From Spinacia oleracea (lineage: Eukaryota; Streptophyta; Magnoliopsida; Caryophyllales; Amaranthaceae), in the NCBI RefSeq assembly GCF_020520425.1, contig NC_079487.1, positions 3,891,501 to 3,955,500 of the forward strand: a stretch of 64,000 bases of DNA. Direction: 5' to 3'. The position numbers and the translations under genes are program-made. Positions 46,591-58,564 of this stretch are shown piece by piece. The first letter of the stretch is position 1. Every line of letters begins with the position of its first letter. Below the pieces are notes generated by a model. That model saw nothing but the letters and a program-made list of their open reading frames with translations, made no database searches and had not been told where the DNA came from.

Positions 46591-46876
46591 GTTCCTTCTC
46601 TTTTGTGTGTCTTTCTCAATATTTTTCGTTTTTGGTATTTTGTTATTTAGGTTTAGAAATTTTAGTTTTGATTTAGATTTTCTAGTATGTTTTTCACTTA
46701 TTGTTTGCGATTAGGCTATGATTATTTGAATGTTATGTATATAATTGCTTTAGATGTTGCGATTTTTAGGGTTTCGTTTAGCTTTAAGGTTACGATTTTG
46801 TTTTTTAGGTTTTTTTTTTTTTTGAGCTCAAGTGCACAGCTGCTTCCAGGAACACAGAGATCTAATCTATTGATTA

Positions 46877-47073
46877 CTCCCTCTGTCCCTTAATACTCGC
46901 ACCGTTTTTCATTCCGGGTCGTCCCTTAATACTTGCACCGCTTCTATAAATATATATTATTTCTCACACTTAACTACTAACCCACCTGCACCCCTACTCC
47001 CTACAAAAAAATAATTTAAAAATTCATACCCTCACTTACCATTCCTCACCTAAAAAATACCCCAACTATCAAC
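46877..47073. mobile_element. Left part of a Stowaway-like MITE
   Basis: TA followed by CTCCCTCTGTCCCTTAATAC, matching the terminus of the MITE at 44603-44976, and related sequence up to about 47073. The right half is not seen; the Harbinger-like element begins here. Confidence 0.65.
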
Positions 47074-47257
47074 TAAGACCATGTTTAGTTCATCTTATTT
47101 CAGGACCTTATTACTTATTTCATATTTAATCAGATCAGATCAGATCAAAAAAATATGTTCAGATCAGATCAGAAAAAATAATTTCAGATCAGATCAGATC
47201 AGAAAAAATAAGTTCAGATCAGATCAGATCAGAAAAAATAAGTTCAGATCAGACCAG

Positions 47258-47328
<71 letters not shown>
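47258..47328. repeat. (ATT)n microsatellite
   Basis: About 23 uninterrupted ATT units. Confidence 0.97.
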
Positions 47329-47329
<1 letters not shown>

Positions 47330-47469
47330 GGTATATATTTATATCATTGTTATTATATTTAATATTTTATTACTATTATTGCTTTCATAAAAAGGAATGT
47401 TGTTGTCGGTGCAATTAAAATATATTATTTAAGGCATAAAAAAAACATTAACAAAACATTCAAATTCAT

Positions 47470-48170
47470 CATGTCCAAATTAAAACCATTAAGTCCAGAT
47501 CATAAACGATATGATCAGGTCATGTCCATATCAGAACTGATCTTTATAGATCAGAACCATTATATATCCAGACTAGAACTGATAGAATCAGATAATATTC
47601 AGATCATAACTGATCTATACAGATCATGTCCAGATCATGTTCAAATCTTCAAAGATCTTGTCTACATCAGAACCGATCCTTACATAACGAATATGTTCAG
47701 ATCAAAACCGATTTGTACAGATCATGTACAGATCATAATCGATATGTCCAGATTATAACTGGTCTAGATATCGACTATGTACAGATTATGTTCAGATTAG
47801 AATTGATCTGCAAAGATCATGTCCATATCAGAATTGATTTGTACAGATCGTGACCAAATCAAAACTGGTCTGTACAGATCATGTCCAGATCAGAACTGAT
47901 CTGTACAGATCATGTCCAGATTAGAACTGAACTGTACATATCATGTCCAGATCAGAACTGGACTGTATAGATCATGTCCAGATCAGAACTGAATTGTACA
48001 TATCAGAACTGATCATGTACAGATCGGAACTGATCATGTCCAGATCAGAACTGATCTGTACAAATTATTTCCAGATCAGAACCGATCTGTATAGATCATA
48101 TCTAGATCAGAACTTATATGTCTAGATCATAACCGATCTATCTAGATCATGTATAGGACTATCTAATATA
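47470..48170. repeat. GATC-rich palindrome array
   Basis: About twenty imperfect 30-40-bp units, each with the near-palindrome CAGATCAGAACTGATCTG followed by TACAGATCATGTC. Arms of eight bases pair around AA, so each unit can form a small hairpin. No coding sense. Confidence 0.85.
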
Positions 48171-48177
48171 AGGAATA

Positions 48178-48491
48178 CTCCCTCCGTATTTTTTTAAGAG
48201 ATACACTTGCCTTTTCCGGCCGTATTTTTTTAAGAGATACACTTGCCATTTTTGGTAACTTATAAACCCCACCACCTAATTAAATAATATATCTACTACA
48301 CTTTATGACCCACCATCCAATTAAAAAATAATTTTACAACTACACCCACCCCACCCTCACCTCCACTTGTTCAAAAGGACATGGTCCCCAATGTACTTAT
48401 TTATTAAGATATCTACCCCAACCCCACTTCTTTTATTCTTCTTAAGACCCGTGCCCAACCAAATGTATCTTTTAAAAAAATACGGAGGGAG
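48178..48491. mobile_element. Stowaway-like MITE nested in the Harbinger-like element
   Basis: TA duplications at 48176-48177 and 48492-48493. The termini are CTCCCTCCGTATTTTTTTAA and its inverted copy TTAAAAAAATACGGAGGGAG. The left terminal segment is duplicated (GTATTTTTTTAAGAGATACA at 48187 and 48221). Confidence 0.88.
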
Positions 48492-48822
48492 TAGTTAAAT
48501 CATGATCAAAGTCAAATAAATAATAACAATATTATAAGTTTGTGTAACATTTATTTTACACGTAAGTCGTTTAATATTAATAAATGTAGATTTTTGTTTA
48601 AACTTAATTCTGAAAAATCAGATCAGATCAGATCAGATCAAACTAGATCAGATCAGAAAAAATAAATTCAGATCAGAAAAAATAAGTTCATATCAAATCA
48701 GATCATGAAAAAAAAAAAGGGGAAACTAAACCGGCCTAACACTCATTACATTAATAAGTTACGGAATTACATTCTTCTTCGTTCTCTAGTTCTTCCTTCT
48801 TCGTCAGAGAAGAGAGAGAAAG

Positions 48823-51116
48823 ATGAATGCTCCTGATCGATACGAAAGATTTGTCGTTCCCGAAGGCGTCAAGAAGTAATTATCTCTCTCTCAATCACAA
48901 TTTATTTCGTGTAAATTTCTTTAAACAAATTTGTTAACTGATTGCTGTAAATGTTGGTAATGGCGATTCTTTTTGTTCTAGGGTTTCGTATGAGAGAGAC
49001 ACTAAGATCATCAATGCCGCTTCTTTCACTATTGAGAGAGAAGACCACACGATTGGAAACATCCTCCGCATGTACTAAAATTCCCCAATTTTTTTTTATT
49101 TTAATTTGTCGCAAAACCCCAACTACATAAACCCTAATTTGATTAATTTTCCGATTAATTTGTTGATTTTTTCTGGCTTGGTATAGGCAATTGCACCGAG
49201 ACCCAAATGTGCTTTTTGCAGGCTACAAGCTTCCCCATCCTCTTCAGTACAAAATTCTTGTCAGGGTTAGTTTCTATAGTCTATTCTTCTCTTTAGTTTT
49301 GTTGCAATTGTTATTTGGAGCTTGAAATTGAAGTTTCTTTCAAAAACTTATGTTGTTGTGAATAGGTGATATAACACCTGTACTGTATTTCAGTGGGTAG
49401 TTTCAAATCGATGTTAACGGTAAGGTAAATATGAGTTTAAGGGAACTTATGAACTCATGTAAAAATGGTGGACCTTTATTTAGGAGAACAATAGCGTGCG
49501 CTTCAATTTCAATTAATTGGGGGTAGTGACGAAGGTGCCTTTCAAGATTGTGTTTTTGGAGAGTGCTTTATGTATTTGTTTTTCGATACTTTGAGTTCTC
49601 CATTAAGGCTTTACTATTTGAGACAAGCTGTTATTAAACTTCTCTGCGAAAGACATACACCCGCGTGAATGTATCAAATTATGAATGCTCCAAGGGCCGT
49701 AGGAAAATTATTTGGCTATCTTAGGTGCCCCTCAAAACTATGTTCTTTCTTTTAAATTTTAATCATGTTTGTATGTCCTCAAGAGTCCTAGGTTTGTGTT
49801 AGTTCTGTTATCATGAATAGGTGTCAATCTGGTTGACCTCATTGCTTCTCTTCTTGATACTTTTTACCCATTGCAAATAAGAAGATTGGTGATCCTGTTA
49901 TGCTTCTGTGTAATGTGTTCTGCAGAAGTTGGTATGTTTTGCTTTTTCTTTTATTTTATCCTGATTGCACCATGTTGTTGCCGAGAACACTGGTTTGGAG
50001 GTGAGTTGTTAACATTAATTGGAATGATGCACAATTAGAAGGTCTACTAGAACTGTCTGTAATAATTTAACTTAACTATTGTGGTAGAATTGTGTTGTAA
50101 CATGTAAATACATATTGGTTTGGAAGTTGGTTCCTTTATCAGTGTTATTACATGATAATTATATATTACGTCTCTAGACTGCTGTTTAATTGTTGTTGCT
50201 TTGAGTGCTGTTTCTCCTTTTTTTTTTTGCTGACTGGTTGCTTTGTGTACTTTAGCACAGCCCGATGAGTAAGGATATATTTCAATTAATAAATCAACGG
50301 CTGTAACCGCATGAAGGGGGGAAATAGGAGGGTTTTTTGGGAACTATTTTTAAAACTTGGGTTAGGTGTCATCCATAAGATAAGAAACGGATGAAAAAAA
50401 ATGGAACTTAAGTCAAGTTCTTGAATGCGGTAATCGCTTTTGAGTTTTGAATATCTGAGTAGATAATGGCTTGAAAGACTATTTATTTCATTGTTGGCGA
50501 CTGTCTTCTTTAGTTTTATGTTACAGCGAATTGTGATATGAGAATTGTTGACCCCCTTCCATATCTCATACATTGTTTTCCATTAAATGGATTGTTTATC
50601 TGCGCAGATTCACACTACAAGCCAATCTTCACCGACGCAGGCATACAATCAATCTATCAATGATCTAGACAAGGAACTCGACTGTCTTAAAAGTGCATTT
50701 GAGGTTAGAAAAAAAAGTTATGTGTGTGTTTTGTTTATCTGTATCTGTGTATAAACATTGTGGAGTTCTACGTATACGCTGTTGATTTTTGATTATAGGT
50801 TTGAATATTCCCTATTGAATATTGCTCACTCGTAAGTTGCAAGACTCGTAACTGTCAGAAAGTTTGTATTGTCTACTTGTCTGTGTTGCTATAAAGTAGA
50901 GACTATAGTGTTTTACTGTATCTCAAGTTTACTGGATGACAGAGACGAACATTCAACTCCAACTATCGTGTTCAGCACCAATATCTTCTGGACTCTGACT
51001 TGTCATAACAACGAATATAGACTGTATGTTATTGTATTATTATTATTATTTCTGGATCTAAAATGTACATTTGCATTTTGTAGGCTGAGGTAGCAAGGTT
51101 CACTAGTGATTACTGA
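48823..51116 (+). CDS. NRPB11: DNA-directed RNA polymerase II subunit RPB11
   Basis: The small alpha-like subunit that pairs with RPB3 in the polymerase II core; in plants it is also used by Pol IV and V. Five exons: 48823-48875, 48982-49071, 49187-49265, 50608-50703 and 51084-51116, total 351 nt and 116 residues, the usual plant length. All four introns are GT-AG and the frame closes exactly at TGA. The product begins [18 protein letters not shown] and has the conserved [12 protein letters not shown] and [19 protein letters not shown] blocks, then a C-terminal helix ending ARFTSDY. The third intron is the longest (1342 bp). No defect was seen. The upstream 1.9 kb is mostly transposon sequence, so the promoter is unclear; a leader exon farther upstream is possible. 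Confidence 0.96.
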
Positions 51117-51660
51117 TCCAAGCCAGTACGAGGCAGTGCTCTGTTTTATACTGCCATGGATATTTGAAAAAGATATGTAATGTAGTGATTGATTAGTTTT
51201 TGTGGGTCGAGACTTGAATGTGTAAGATAGATAGCATGTGAATGAAAATCACATTTGGGAGATCCACCTTTTGACTGCAGCCTGTTTTTCTCTGGCAATA
51301 GATGCGACCATATCTTTTAAATCTTGACTCGTTTGCTGGTTTACTGGGGAAACTTTACTCTTGTGCTGTTCTGTGACTAATCATTTGATCCCTTGTTAAT
51401 TATGTTATCCTAAACTTTCATAATCATTGTAAATTTTCAATTCAAGTTGGCACAGGGTAATGGGTCGGACCTAGTATCAAATAACTTGTATTTGCTGCCC
51501 ACTCTATTTTGAGGTGGAGTAGATCTGGCTATTCAAGTTATGTGCCTGGAAAGCTTTAAAGTTCCGACGGCATGAAAGTGCGAACTCTATTCAAAATAGC
51601 CCAAAAATGTTCAAATAAGTTTCACTTTGAAACTATTAAAAACAATTCCAATTTGGTTAA
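51117..51660 (+). other. RPB11 3' flank
   Basis: It probably includes the 3' UTR; no clear poly(A) signal could be chosen. No other gene. Confidence 0.5.
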
Positions 51661-51884
51661 GGGCTCGTGCGGTATCTTTTTTGTGTTTAGTTTTCTGTTT
51701 TTTTTAAACTAAAAACCAAAATATGAAAATCATAAAAAGTAGTTTTTAATTTTTTGTTGTCAGTTTTCAAAATGAACATGTTTACCATATGACTATTATT
51801 TAGTTGATAATTCAATTAAAATTATATGATTTACAAAATCGAAAAATCAAAAAGTGAAAACTGACAGTGACACCGAACGTGACC
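51661..51884. mobile_element. MITE with TAA duplication downstream of RPB11
   Basis: TAA at 51658-51660 and 51885-51887. Ends GGGCTCGTGCGGTATC and, in reverse at the right, GGTCACGTTCGGTGTC. The inner inverted part (TTAGTTTTCTG versus TCAGTTTTCAC) extends the match. 224 bp, no coding. Confidence 0.65.
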
Positions 51885-51887
51885 TAA

Positions 51888-52131
51888 GGGCAATAGCAAT
51901 AACAAAAGTTTGTTCTCATTCCACATTATTATAGTACAAACTTCCCTTCCAACAAACCTTTCTTCAATAATAGATAAACATATCAAATGGTTTTGTATGT
52001 GGGGCCCTACATACAAACCATTTAATAGGTTTATCTATTATTGAACAAAGGTTTATTGAGAGGGAGGTTCATACTATGATGATGTGAAATGAGAACAAAC
52101 CTCCAAAAGATTTGTGTTATTGCTATTTCCC
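51888..52131. mobile_element. Foldback MITE, near-complete hairpin
   Basis: Ends GGGCAATAGCAATAACA and TGTTATTGCTATTTCCC. The two halves are inverted copies almost end to end, including TTTGTTCTCATT/AATGAGAACAAA, TTCAATAATAGATAAAC/GTTTATCTATTATTGAA, and the centre TTTGTATGTGGGGCCCTACATACAAA. It abuts the previous MITE, with TAA to the left and TTA to the right. Confidence 0.85.
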
Positions 52132-52323
52132 TTAGTGATGTACTTGATGGGACTTTACCAAATTTTATTTCTTGTTGGTTTTCTTTTTATTTACAGTGTG
52201 TTTGGGAACTCTACTTTAACGAGGAAAAGTGTGTAAACTTATAGAAATATGAGAATTCCTCAATTTTAGCTTGTTTGTTACTTTAAATGGTGGAAAAGTA
52301 AAGAAAATGAAATATGTGAAAAT
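52132..52323. other. Spacer, nothing recognised
   Basis: Short AT-rich interval between the hairpin MITE and the C4 LTR. Confidence 0.5.
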
Positions 52324-52476
52324 TGTTATAAAATATATATTAGGGTGGATGCCCATTATATACTTACCCCTATATAATGCTATGTATGTGTATATATTAT
52401 AGATCCCATAATGAATGAAGTAATAACTGACAATTTCTCTCTTCCCCTCTTTCCCTTTCTCTCTAATTTCATAATA
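52324..52476 (+). repeat. 5' LTR of C4
   Basis: A short LTR, about 153 bp, with the GGTGGATGCCCATTATA and CAATTTCTCTCTTCCCCTC blocks shared with the C3 LTR. The exact right edge is uncertain by a few bases. Confidence 0.65.
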
Positions 52477-52489
52477 CGTTATCAGCACC

Positions 52490-53427
52490 ATTGTTAACCG
52501 TTGATGGAAATCAAAGGAAACCGCGATTGTACAACGAGAATACAACAAGAATTTATCATTATCGGTTAGTAAAATATTTTTGTATTATAATTATATTCAT
52601 CAATTTCTTTTACAAGTATTATTATATGGTATTGATTTTAATTGTTCTCGGTTAGTAAAGTTATCAATATTCTAGACTTCACATGTTTTTAGAATTGTAA
52701 ATTATACGTATATCATGATTAGTGCACCTATATATAATACTCTAATGATTTTTTTATAACCGAATCGCATGATATTTACCAATGGCTGGCGATTTATTCA
52801 AGTTTATGGAGATTGATTTTGTTTAGCAGTATGAGGAAGTCGGCAAATTAACCGTCATGCAGTACATCTCCTACCAATAATTAAGAGTTAGTAGTATGAT
52901 TTGTATTTATGATTTTCATGATTTAATTTGCTTTTAAAGTAGTTATCATGATTCAACTTTCATAATATGTTATCATAATACGTATATCATCACAGTTGGT
53001 TTTCATCACCCGTGTTTTGATTATTGCGGCAGATTATACTTAATTTATGTTCGTTACTTTTATGATTTGATGCACAATTACAGTCAGTATCTGAATATTT
53101 ATGTTAGTTACGGTTTAATGTGACAATATCATGTGGCAATACTGTTTTGATCGAAGTGCAGTATCTTTGTTGTCCATATCAATTTTGGTAACTTCTTCTT
53201 TATTGCTGTAAACATGAACTTTTTTTCTTATATATTTACAATACTATTGATTGTTTTGATGATTTTGACGGCAAATGATAATCTAATGTGTTAACCTATT
53301 TTGATGCGTATGAGTATGTCTATTTGATGATGTTAGTATGTGATGTTTATGTAAATTACGATTTGATGTGAATATGTTTATTAGGTAAGTCTTAATTAAT
53401 CAATATTATTATCTTGTATAGCGAATC
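52490..53427 (+). other. C4 leader
   Basis: AT-rich sequence with no frame of note between the primer-like site and gag. Confidence 0.5.
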
Positions 53428-54050
53428 ATGTCGAACTTAGCAAAACTTGAGATTGTGGCCCTTGATATTACTGGAAAGAATTACTTATCATGGGTGTTAG
53501 ATTCTGAAATACACCAAGATGCTAAAGGGCTTGGTGACACTATAAAAGAAGGAAATAAAGCAACATGTCAAGATAAAGCTAAGGCTATGATATTCCTTAG
53601 CCATCACCTCCATGAAGAGCTTAAAACTGATTATCTGACAGTTAAAGACCCACAAATCCTTTGGAGTAATCTAAAGGAAAGGTATGACCACCAGAAAACT
53701 GTGATATTGCCAAAAGCTCGTTATGATTGGTTGCATTTAAGATTACAGGATTTTAAATCTGTGAGTGAATATAACTCAGCCATGTTTAAAATTACTTCTC
53801 AACTGAAATTATGTGGAGAGAAAATTACTGATGCAGATATGTTGGAAAAAACATACTCCACTTTTCATGCAAACAATGTTGTCCTGCAGACATGGTATCG
53901 AGAAAAGGGTTTTAAAAAATATTCTGATTTGATATCTTGTCTTCTTGTGGCTGAACAAAATAATGAGTTGTTAATGAAAAATCATGAAGCAAGCCCTACT
54001 GGTTCAACTCCATTCCCTGAAGCGAATGTGACATACCATTATGGGAAAGA
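53428..54050 (+). pseudogene. Copia gag of C4, truncated
   Basis: Open from ATG for about 207 residues. It fits the UBN2-type Copia gag: N-terminal MSNLAKLEIVALDITGKNYL, the ILWSNLKERYDHQK block, then the LQDFKSVSEYNSAMFKITSQ block and VVLQTWYREKGFKKYSDLIS. The zinc knuckle and pol that should follow are missing because the frame runs into the inserted LTR, which adds four foreign residues and a stop at 54063. Capsid-like function is not expected without the rest. Confidence 0.85.
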
Positions 54051-56432
54051 TGTAACACCCTAATAATTCCTTTCTTTTATAAAATCATTTTCCAACTTAA
54101 AGTAAAGGAATTACTAAAGTATTACCGCCACCGTGATAACGGTTAAGGCTATTACCAGAATTACGCAGCGGAAATAAATGTCAACTAACTTTTAAAAACA
54201 TAATTAATGTAATATTGAGGCCTCCTACAATTTGGTACCATAACGGCCCAAAAACCAAAACATAAATAGTTCAAACATTTCAAACATAATTAAAGTATAA
54301 TTAAATAGTTTCAAAGTACGAAAACATGCAACTCTCTCGATCATCCCAAGCCACATGATTCCGATCTACCAACCTGCTATTTTATTCTACTCCCCATCAA
54401 TGCAAATGCAAATGATAGATCATCATAGGGTCATTAAGGTAAAGACCATGACCAAGACACACAAAGCAAGTAGTCAGCAAAAGCTGAGTACTTACAAGAA
54501 TAGAGTGAAATGAAACTAAAACATGCATCACTCACTAAGTACTAATCATCATGCAAAAGCCATATAATAAATTAACAACCAATCATGAATACAAGACTCG
54601 ACTCTTGACTCGACTCTTGACTCACCATTTAATTAGAATAAGCTTCGAACGGGCCAAAAGAAAGTTCCATAAAGGAAAGGTGATGGGAGCCAACCATACA
54701 CCAAATAATAAATAATAAAATCGGATCATACCGAGTGTCGGGCCATACCGACGGAATTCCTGCGCATATTATGAATGTAACAACGTCTTCTATCAGTAGT
54801 AGGAGTACGAGCTTTCCGGCAAGACTTCCCCCATTGTTCATACTCAAGGTATATACGTTCCAAGAGTTTTGAAGCTTGTTCCGGTTGCACTTTATGTTTA
54901 TTAATATTTTATTAAAGGTGAACTCAAGACTCAACAATGTACAATCATACAATTAATAAACAACAACCAAAATAATCTTATTTTAATGCGTTAAGACTTG
55001 TGATCAACCAAGCAAGACTCTTGTGAAATTACTACCATGTTCCTCCTCACCAAAGTGAGACTCCACATCATGCACATTAACATGAGGGTTGTGCCCTTGC
55101 ACGACAAATCCTAATTCATTTCATACATAATATTCCCAACTGAACCCTACATGTGCGGTGGCTTACACGAGCTAACCCTTCACATGTGGTAAAATAAATA
55201 GTACAACGAGATACGAGTACTTGGCTCAAAGTATGCTAAACATCCCGTACAATAGCATACAAATAAATAATCCATCACTTGCATGTGAAACAAACCATAC
55301 ATGCATAAATATTGAACAACATGATTGACAATGAAATCCGTACTCATAATAAACTCAACATGTTTGTTCAACCAACAATTTAATAATTCCAATAATATTA
55401 ATTCACATGATCGTTCACCAAAGCATATATGAATCCACATAATACAATTCACATCATCAACAATCATGTAATGTCATTGACAAAAGGTGTGGTCGCCCTA
55501 GACTTGTACGTACCTTGAATACCTAAGCGTAGGAGCCACTTTGCAATAACGAGCACTCAACTAGAAATCACCTCCTATCATCAAAATAATGAAACTTAAA
55601 TTATTTCCATGTTCATTAAATTTCCAGCAACTTTATAAAATCTAAAACCTTATTTAAACTTTAGAATTCAATCGTTTTTCAATAATATAAACGTCTCAAT
55701 TTGCAAAACCAATCCCTAGTACGAAAACATACTTTTTTCGTCTTTAAAATCAATAAAAATCAACACTTTAAGCCTTTATTCAAATCTGAAAATATAATTG
55801 ATTATCATAATTAAAATCATTACCTAATTATGCTAATCAATTGACTTATTAGGTCTAGGTTAAAACCCTAACTTGGAAATCCAATAAAACTAATTTATTA
55901 TCATAAAAATCAATTCTTTATTAAATAAACGAATCTGAAAATTTATGCTTTAATAATTAAAACAAGCGTAATGAATCACAACACGCAAATCCTCAAATCA
56001 CGGTGTTCATAACCGATTTCCAGCATTTTAATCATTCAAAATAATATTAATATTATAATTTAAAATACGGAATTGAAATAGAATAGGTAAGGAAGAAGAG
56101 AATTATACCAAGCTGGCCTATAACACGGAACAATTACGAATTAGGATGATTGGGCGAAAAAGAAATTTAATTACGAACACGAACAACACACACACACAAA
56201 CGACCATGTGTGCGCGCGCAGGGACGAAGGAACGCAGCAGCGCTTGCGCGCGGGACAGGGCACACGGCACGCTGGGGCGCGCGCGAGGAGGGGCGAGAGA
56301 GCAGGGGTGTGCGCTGAGCACACGAGCAAGGGGACGAGCAAGGGTGTACGCGGGCACACGAGCAAAAACAAGGCACAACAGCAGCATAATAATAATGAAA
56401 ACGAGGCAAATAAATTTAAACAAAGAAAAAGA

Positions 56433-56477
<45 letters not shown>

Positions 56478-56728
56478 GATAAAAATAGAAAATAAATAAC
56501 GAAAACTAAAATAATTATTCTATAAAATTATCGAAACAAAGAAAATAAATAAATTACGAAAATAAGTCCTAAAAATTAATAAAAACCGATAAAAGTATAA
56601 GTTAAACTATAAAATAATAAAATAAGAAACAAGTGCTAAAAAGAATAGTAATAGACTAAAATATAAGAAAATAACCTAGAAAAATACCTAAAAACTACCC
56701 CTAGGAGTGACATAAATGTCACTCATCA
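54051..56728 (-). repeat. Gypsy LTR, about 2.7 kb
   Basis: The + strand runs TGTAACACCCTAATAATTCC to CACTCATCA; in minus sense TGATGAGTGACATTT to GGGTGTTACA. It has TG...CA ends and the GGGTGTTACA ending that I associate with Tekay/Del LTRs. The candidate 5-bp flank is AAAGA (54046-54050). Right of 56728 is a tract-like AACTCCCCCAAGCT. A GC-rich stretch (56205-56360) and an (AAT)n run lie inside. Its last ~335 bp recur at 61449-62734. It may itself be composite. Confidence 0.65.
56433..56474. repeat. (AAT)n microsatellite in the Gypsy LTR
   Basis: About 13 units of AAT. It is the homologous position where, in the second copy, a non-LTR element has inserted. Confidence 0.95.
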
Positions 56729-56742
56729 AACTCCCCCAAGCT
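56729..56742 (-). other. Polypurine tract of N1
   Basis: AGCTTGGGGGAGTT on the minus strand, directly before the LTR start TGATGAGTGAC. Confidence 0.65.
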
Positions 56743-58564
56743 AAGCTTTTGCTTGTACTCAAGCAAAACAAGATGAATAACGGGGAGAGAATGAGATTTA
56801 TTCAAACAAAACGAAAATAAAGAAAATCAAGGACAAGAATATACACTAACTCACTGTAGTAGGAATCACGGTTGCATTTAAGCACATGCAACAAGCCCTT
56901 TAAACCCCTAAATCGCTCTAGAGGGCGAGTGAGATCTCGCAAGGGTTTCCCACAAGATTAACCCATAACTCTTATTAAACACAATTAAGACAACCCGCCC
57001 AAAGTCATCTCATCAAGCATGGTTCACCAAACATGGTCAATTCAAATAAACTTTCTAAGCATAACCGTCATCAAAATGCATCCATGAGTTAGGAATATAG
57101 GGGATAGACTAATCTAAGGTGCAAGAGAATCACAATCAAAGCATCGAATCATCAATTAGGTTCATTAAGGCATTGAAAAGTCAAAAATTGTTCTCAAATG
57201 GATAAAAACGATCACGCCCACCTAAAATGCACATTGACTCCCCCAAACTTGACTTTTGCTAAGAGAATCTTGGATTGTAATATTAAGGAACTTGAGTAAT
57301 GGATCTTAGAGTCTCGATTCTTGAGCCGCAATGACATTCATCATCACTAGGGAAAACTTTACTTAATAAATCTTCAAGCTCCCACTCAATCATCTAATTA
57401 AACTAACCCACTTTCTCAAGGACTTGTGGTATTTGCCACTTATTGACTCTTTTTTTCTTTTTGTAAACTTTAATAGGCTTATTATGCCTTGTGGGCTCAT
57501 TGGCACCACTTATTGGCTCGGACTTGACACTTTGGCTTTCGCCTTGTGGGCTCAAATGCACCACTTATTGGACTCAAAACATAAATCACAATCTTTTTGT
57601 TCTTTTTACAATCCAATTAACTCTAGCATTGGTCTTACCTAAGGGAATGAAGTGTGCACCAAAGGGAATTAAGGTAGCAATGAATTTCCAAAAGAGAACA
57701 AAATAGACTCTTTTCAACCTAAAGCTTACCATTTAAAATTATCGAAAACTTATTCAAGTGAGACTCAAGCAACAAAGATTAAGCTATCTCTAATCGCCCT
57801 AACTCACACATGCAAAAATCCAACGGAAATACCTCTACTCAATTATCCAAATGACAAGCAAGGGAATCCACATTAAAAATCACCGAGATTCTTTCTTTGG
57901 ACAAGAAAATCATTTGTAGTGCTTTTATTCAATAACTTGAGACTTTTTTTTTTTTTGGATTTTCTAAACTTTTTTGGATTTTTTTTTTTCAAATGTTTAA
58001 TGAATATTCAAAAGAAAATGTTTTTGGATTTTGAAAATTTTGAAAAAAAAGGAAACTAAAGAAATGAGAAGAAACTCGCCTCCCCCAAGCTAGCGAAAAG
58101 CTATCCCCCCAAGCTAGAATTAAGCATTGTCCTCAATGCTTGAAACAAAAACTCAAGGGAAGGGAGGGGGGGAAAGAAAACACGCATTTAACCAATATGC
58201 ATAGCTCCACAAATCACAACACATTAGAGAAAGAGAAATGGAGGCAACCAAATCAACATTTTCAACCATCCAACCTCATGCTCCAAAAAGTCATATGCCA
58301 ATCAACCCATGGAGTAATGAAAAAGGGAGAGGAAGGACACTACCGGATACGGGTGTAAATACCCGCAATTGATCCAATTTCTCCATTTGAAGTCAACTTT
58401 ATCCAAATTTGTGATTTGCTTTCCTTATGCAATTGAGAATGAGCGCTTATTCCACTTAGGTACCTAAAACAAGATCAAGAATTGTAAAGAAAAATAAGTA
58501 AAATTCAAATGAAATAAGAAAATGAAAGCAATAAAACACGGGTTACTTCCCGAGAAAGGCTTGT

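Larger units (their letters stand above)
47077..48736. mobile_element. Harbinger-like non-autonomous element
   Basis: TAA target duplications at 47074-47076 and 48737-48739. The ends GACCATGTTTAGTT and, in reverse at the right, GGCCGGTTTAGTT form imperfect terminal inverted repeats of the PIF/Harbinger kind. The interior is built of CAGATCAGATCAG arrays, a long ATT microsatellite and a GATC-rich palindrome array, with a nested Stowaway-like MITE. No transposase. It ends 86 bp before the RPB11 ATG. Confidence 0.65.
52324..54050 (+). mobile_element. Copia C4, 5' end only (LTR, leader, gag)
   Basis: LTR 52324-52476 (TGTTATAAAATATATATTAG to TTTCATAATAC), then a primer-like TTATCAGCACC (52479-52489), an AT-rich leader and gag. 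Same family as C3 by LTR sequence. It is cut after 54050 by the LTR that starts TGTAACACCC. Confidence 0.75.

Noticed and set aside
47081..48125. Frames of isoleucine or SDQI/YRS repeats
   Set aside because: Translations of the microsatellite and the GATC-rich array.
54629..55467. Minus-strand frames in the 2.7-kb LTR
   Set aside because: About 100 codons each with no homology, and lying within LTR sequence.
56118..56478. Cysteine-rich and alanine/arginine-rich frames
   Set aside because: Overlapping frames in the GC-rich block of the Gypsy LTR; no conserved motif.
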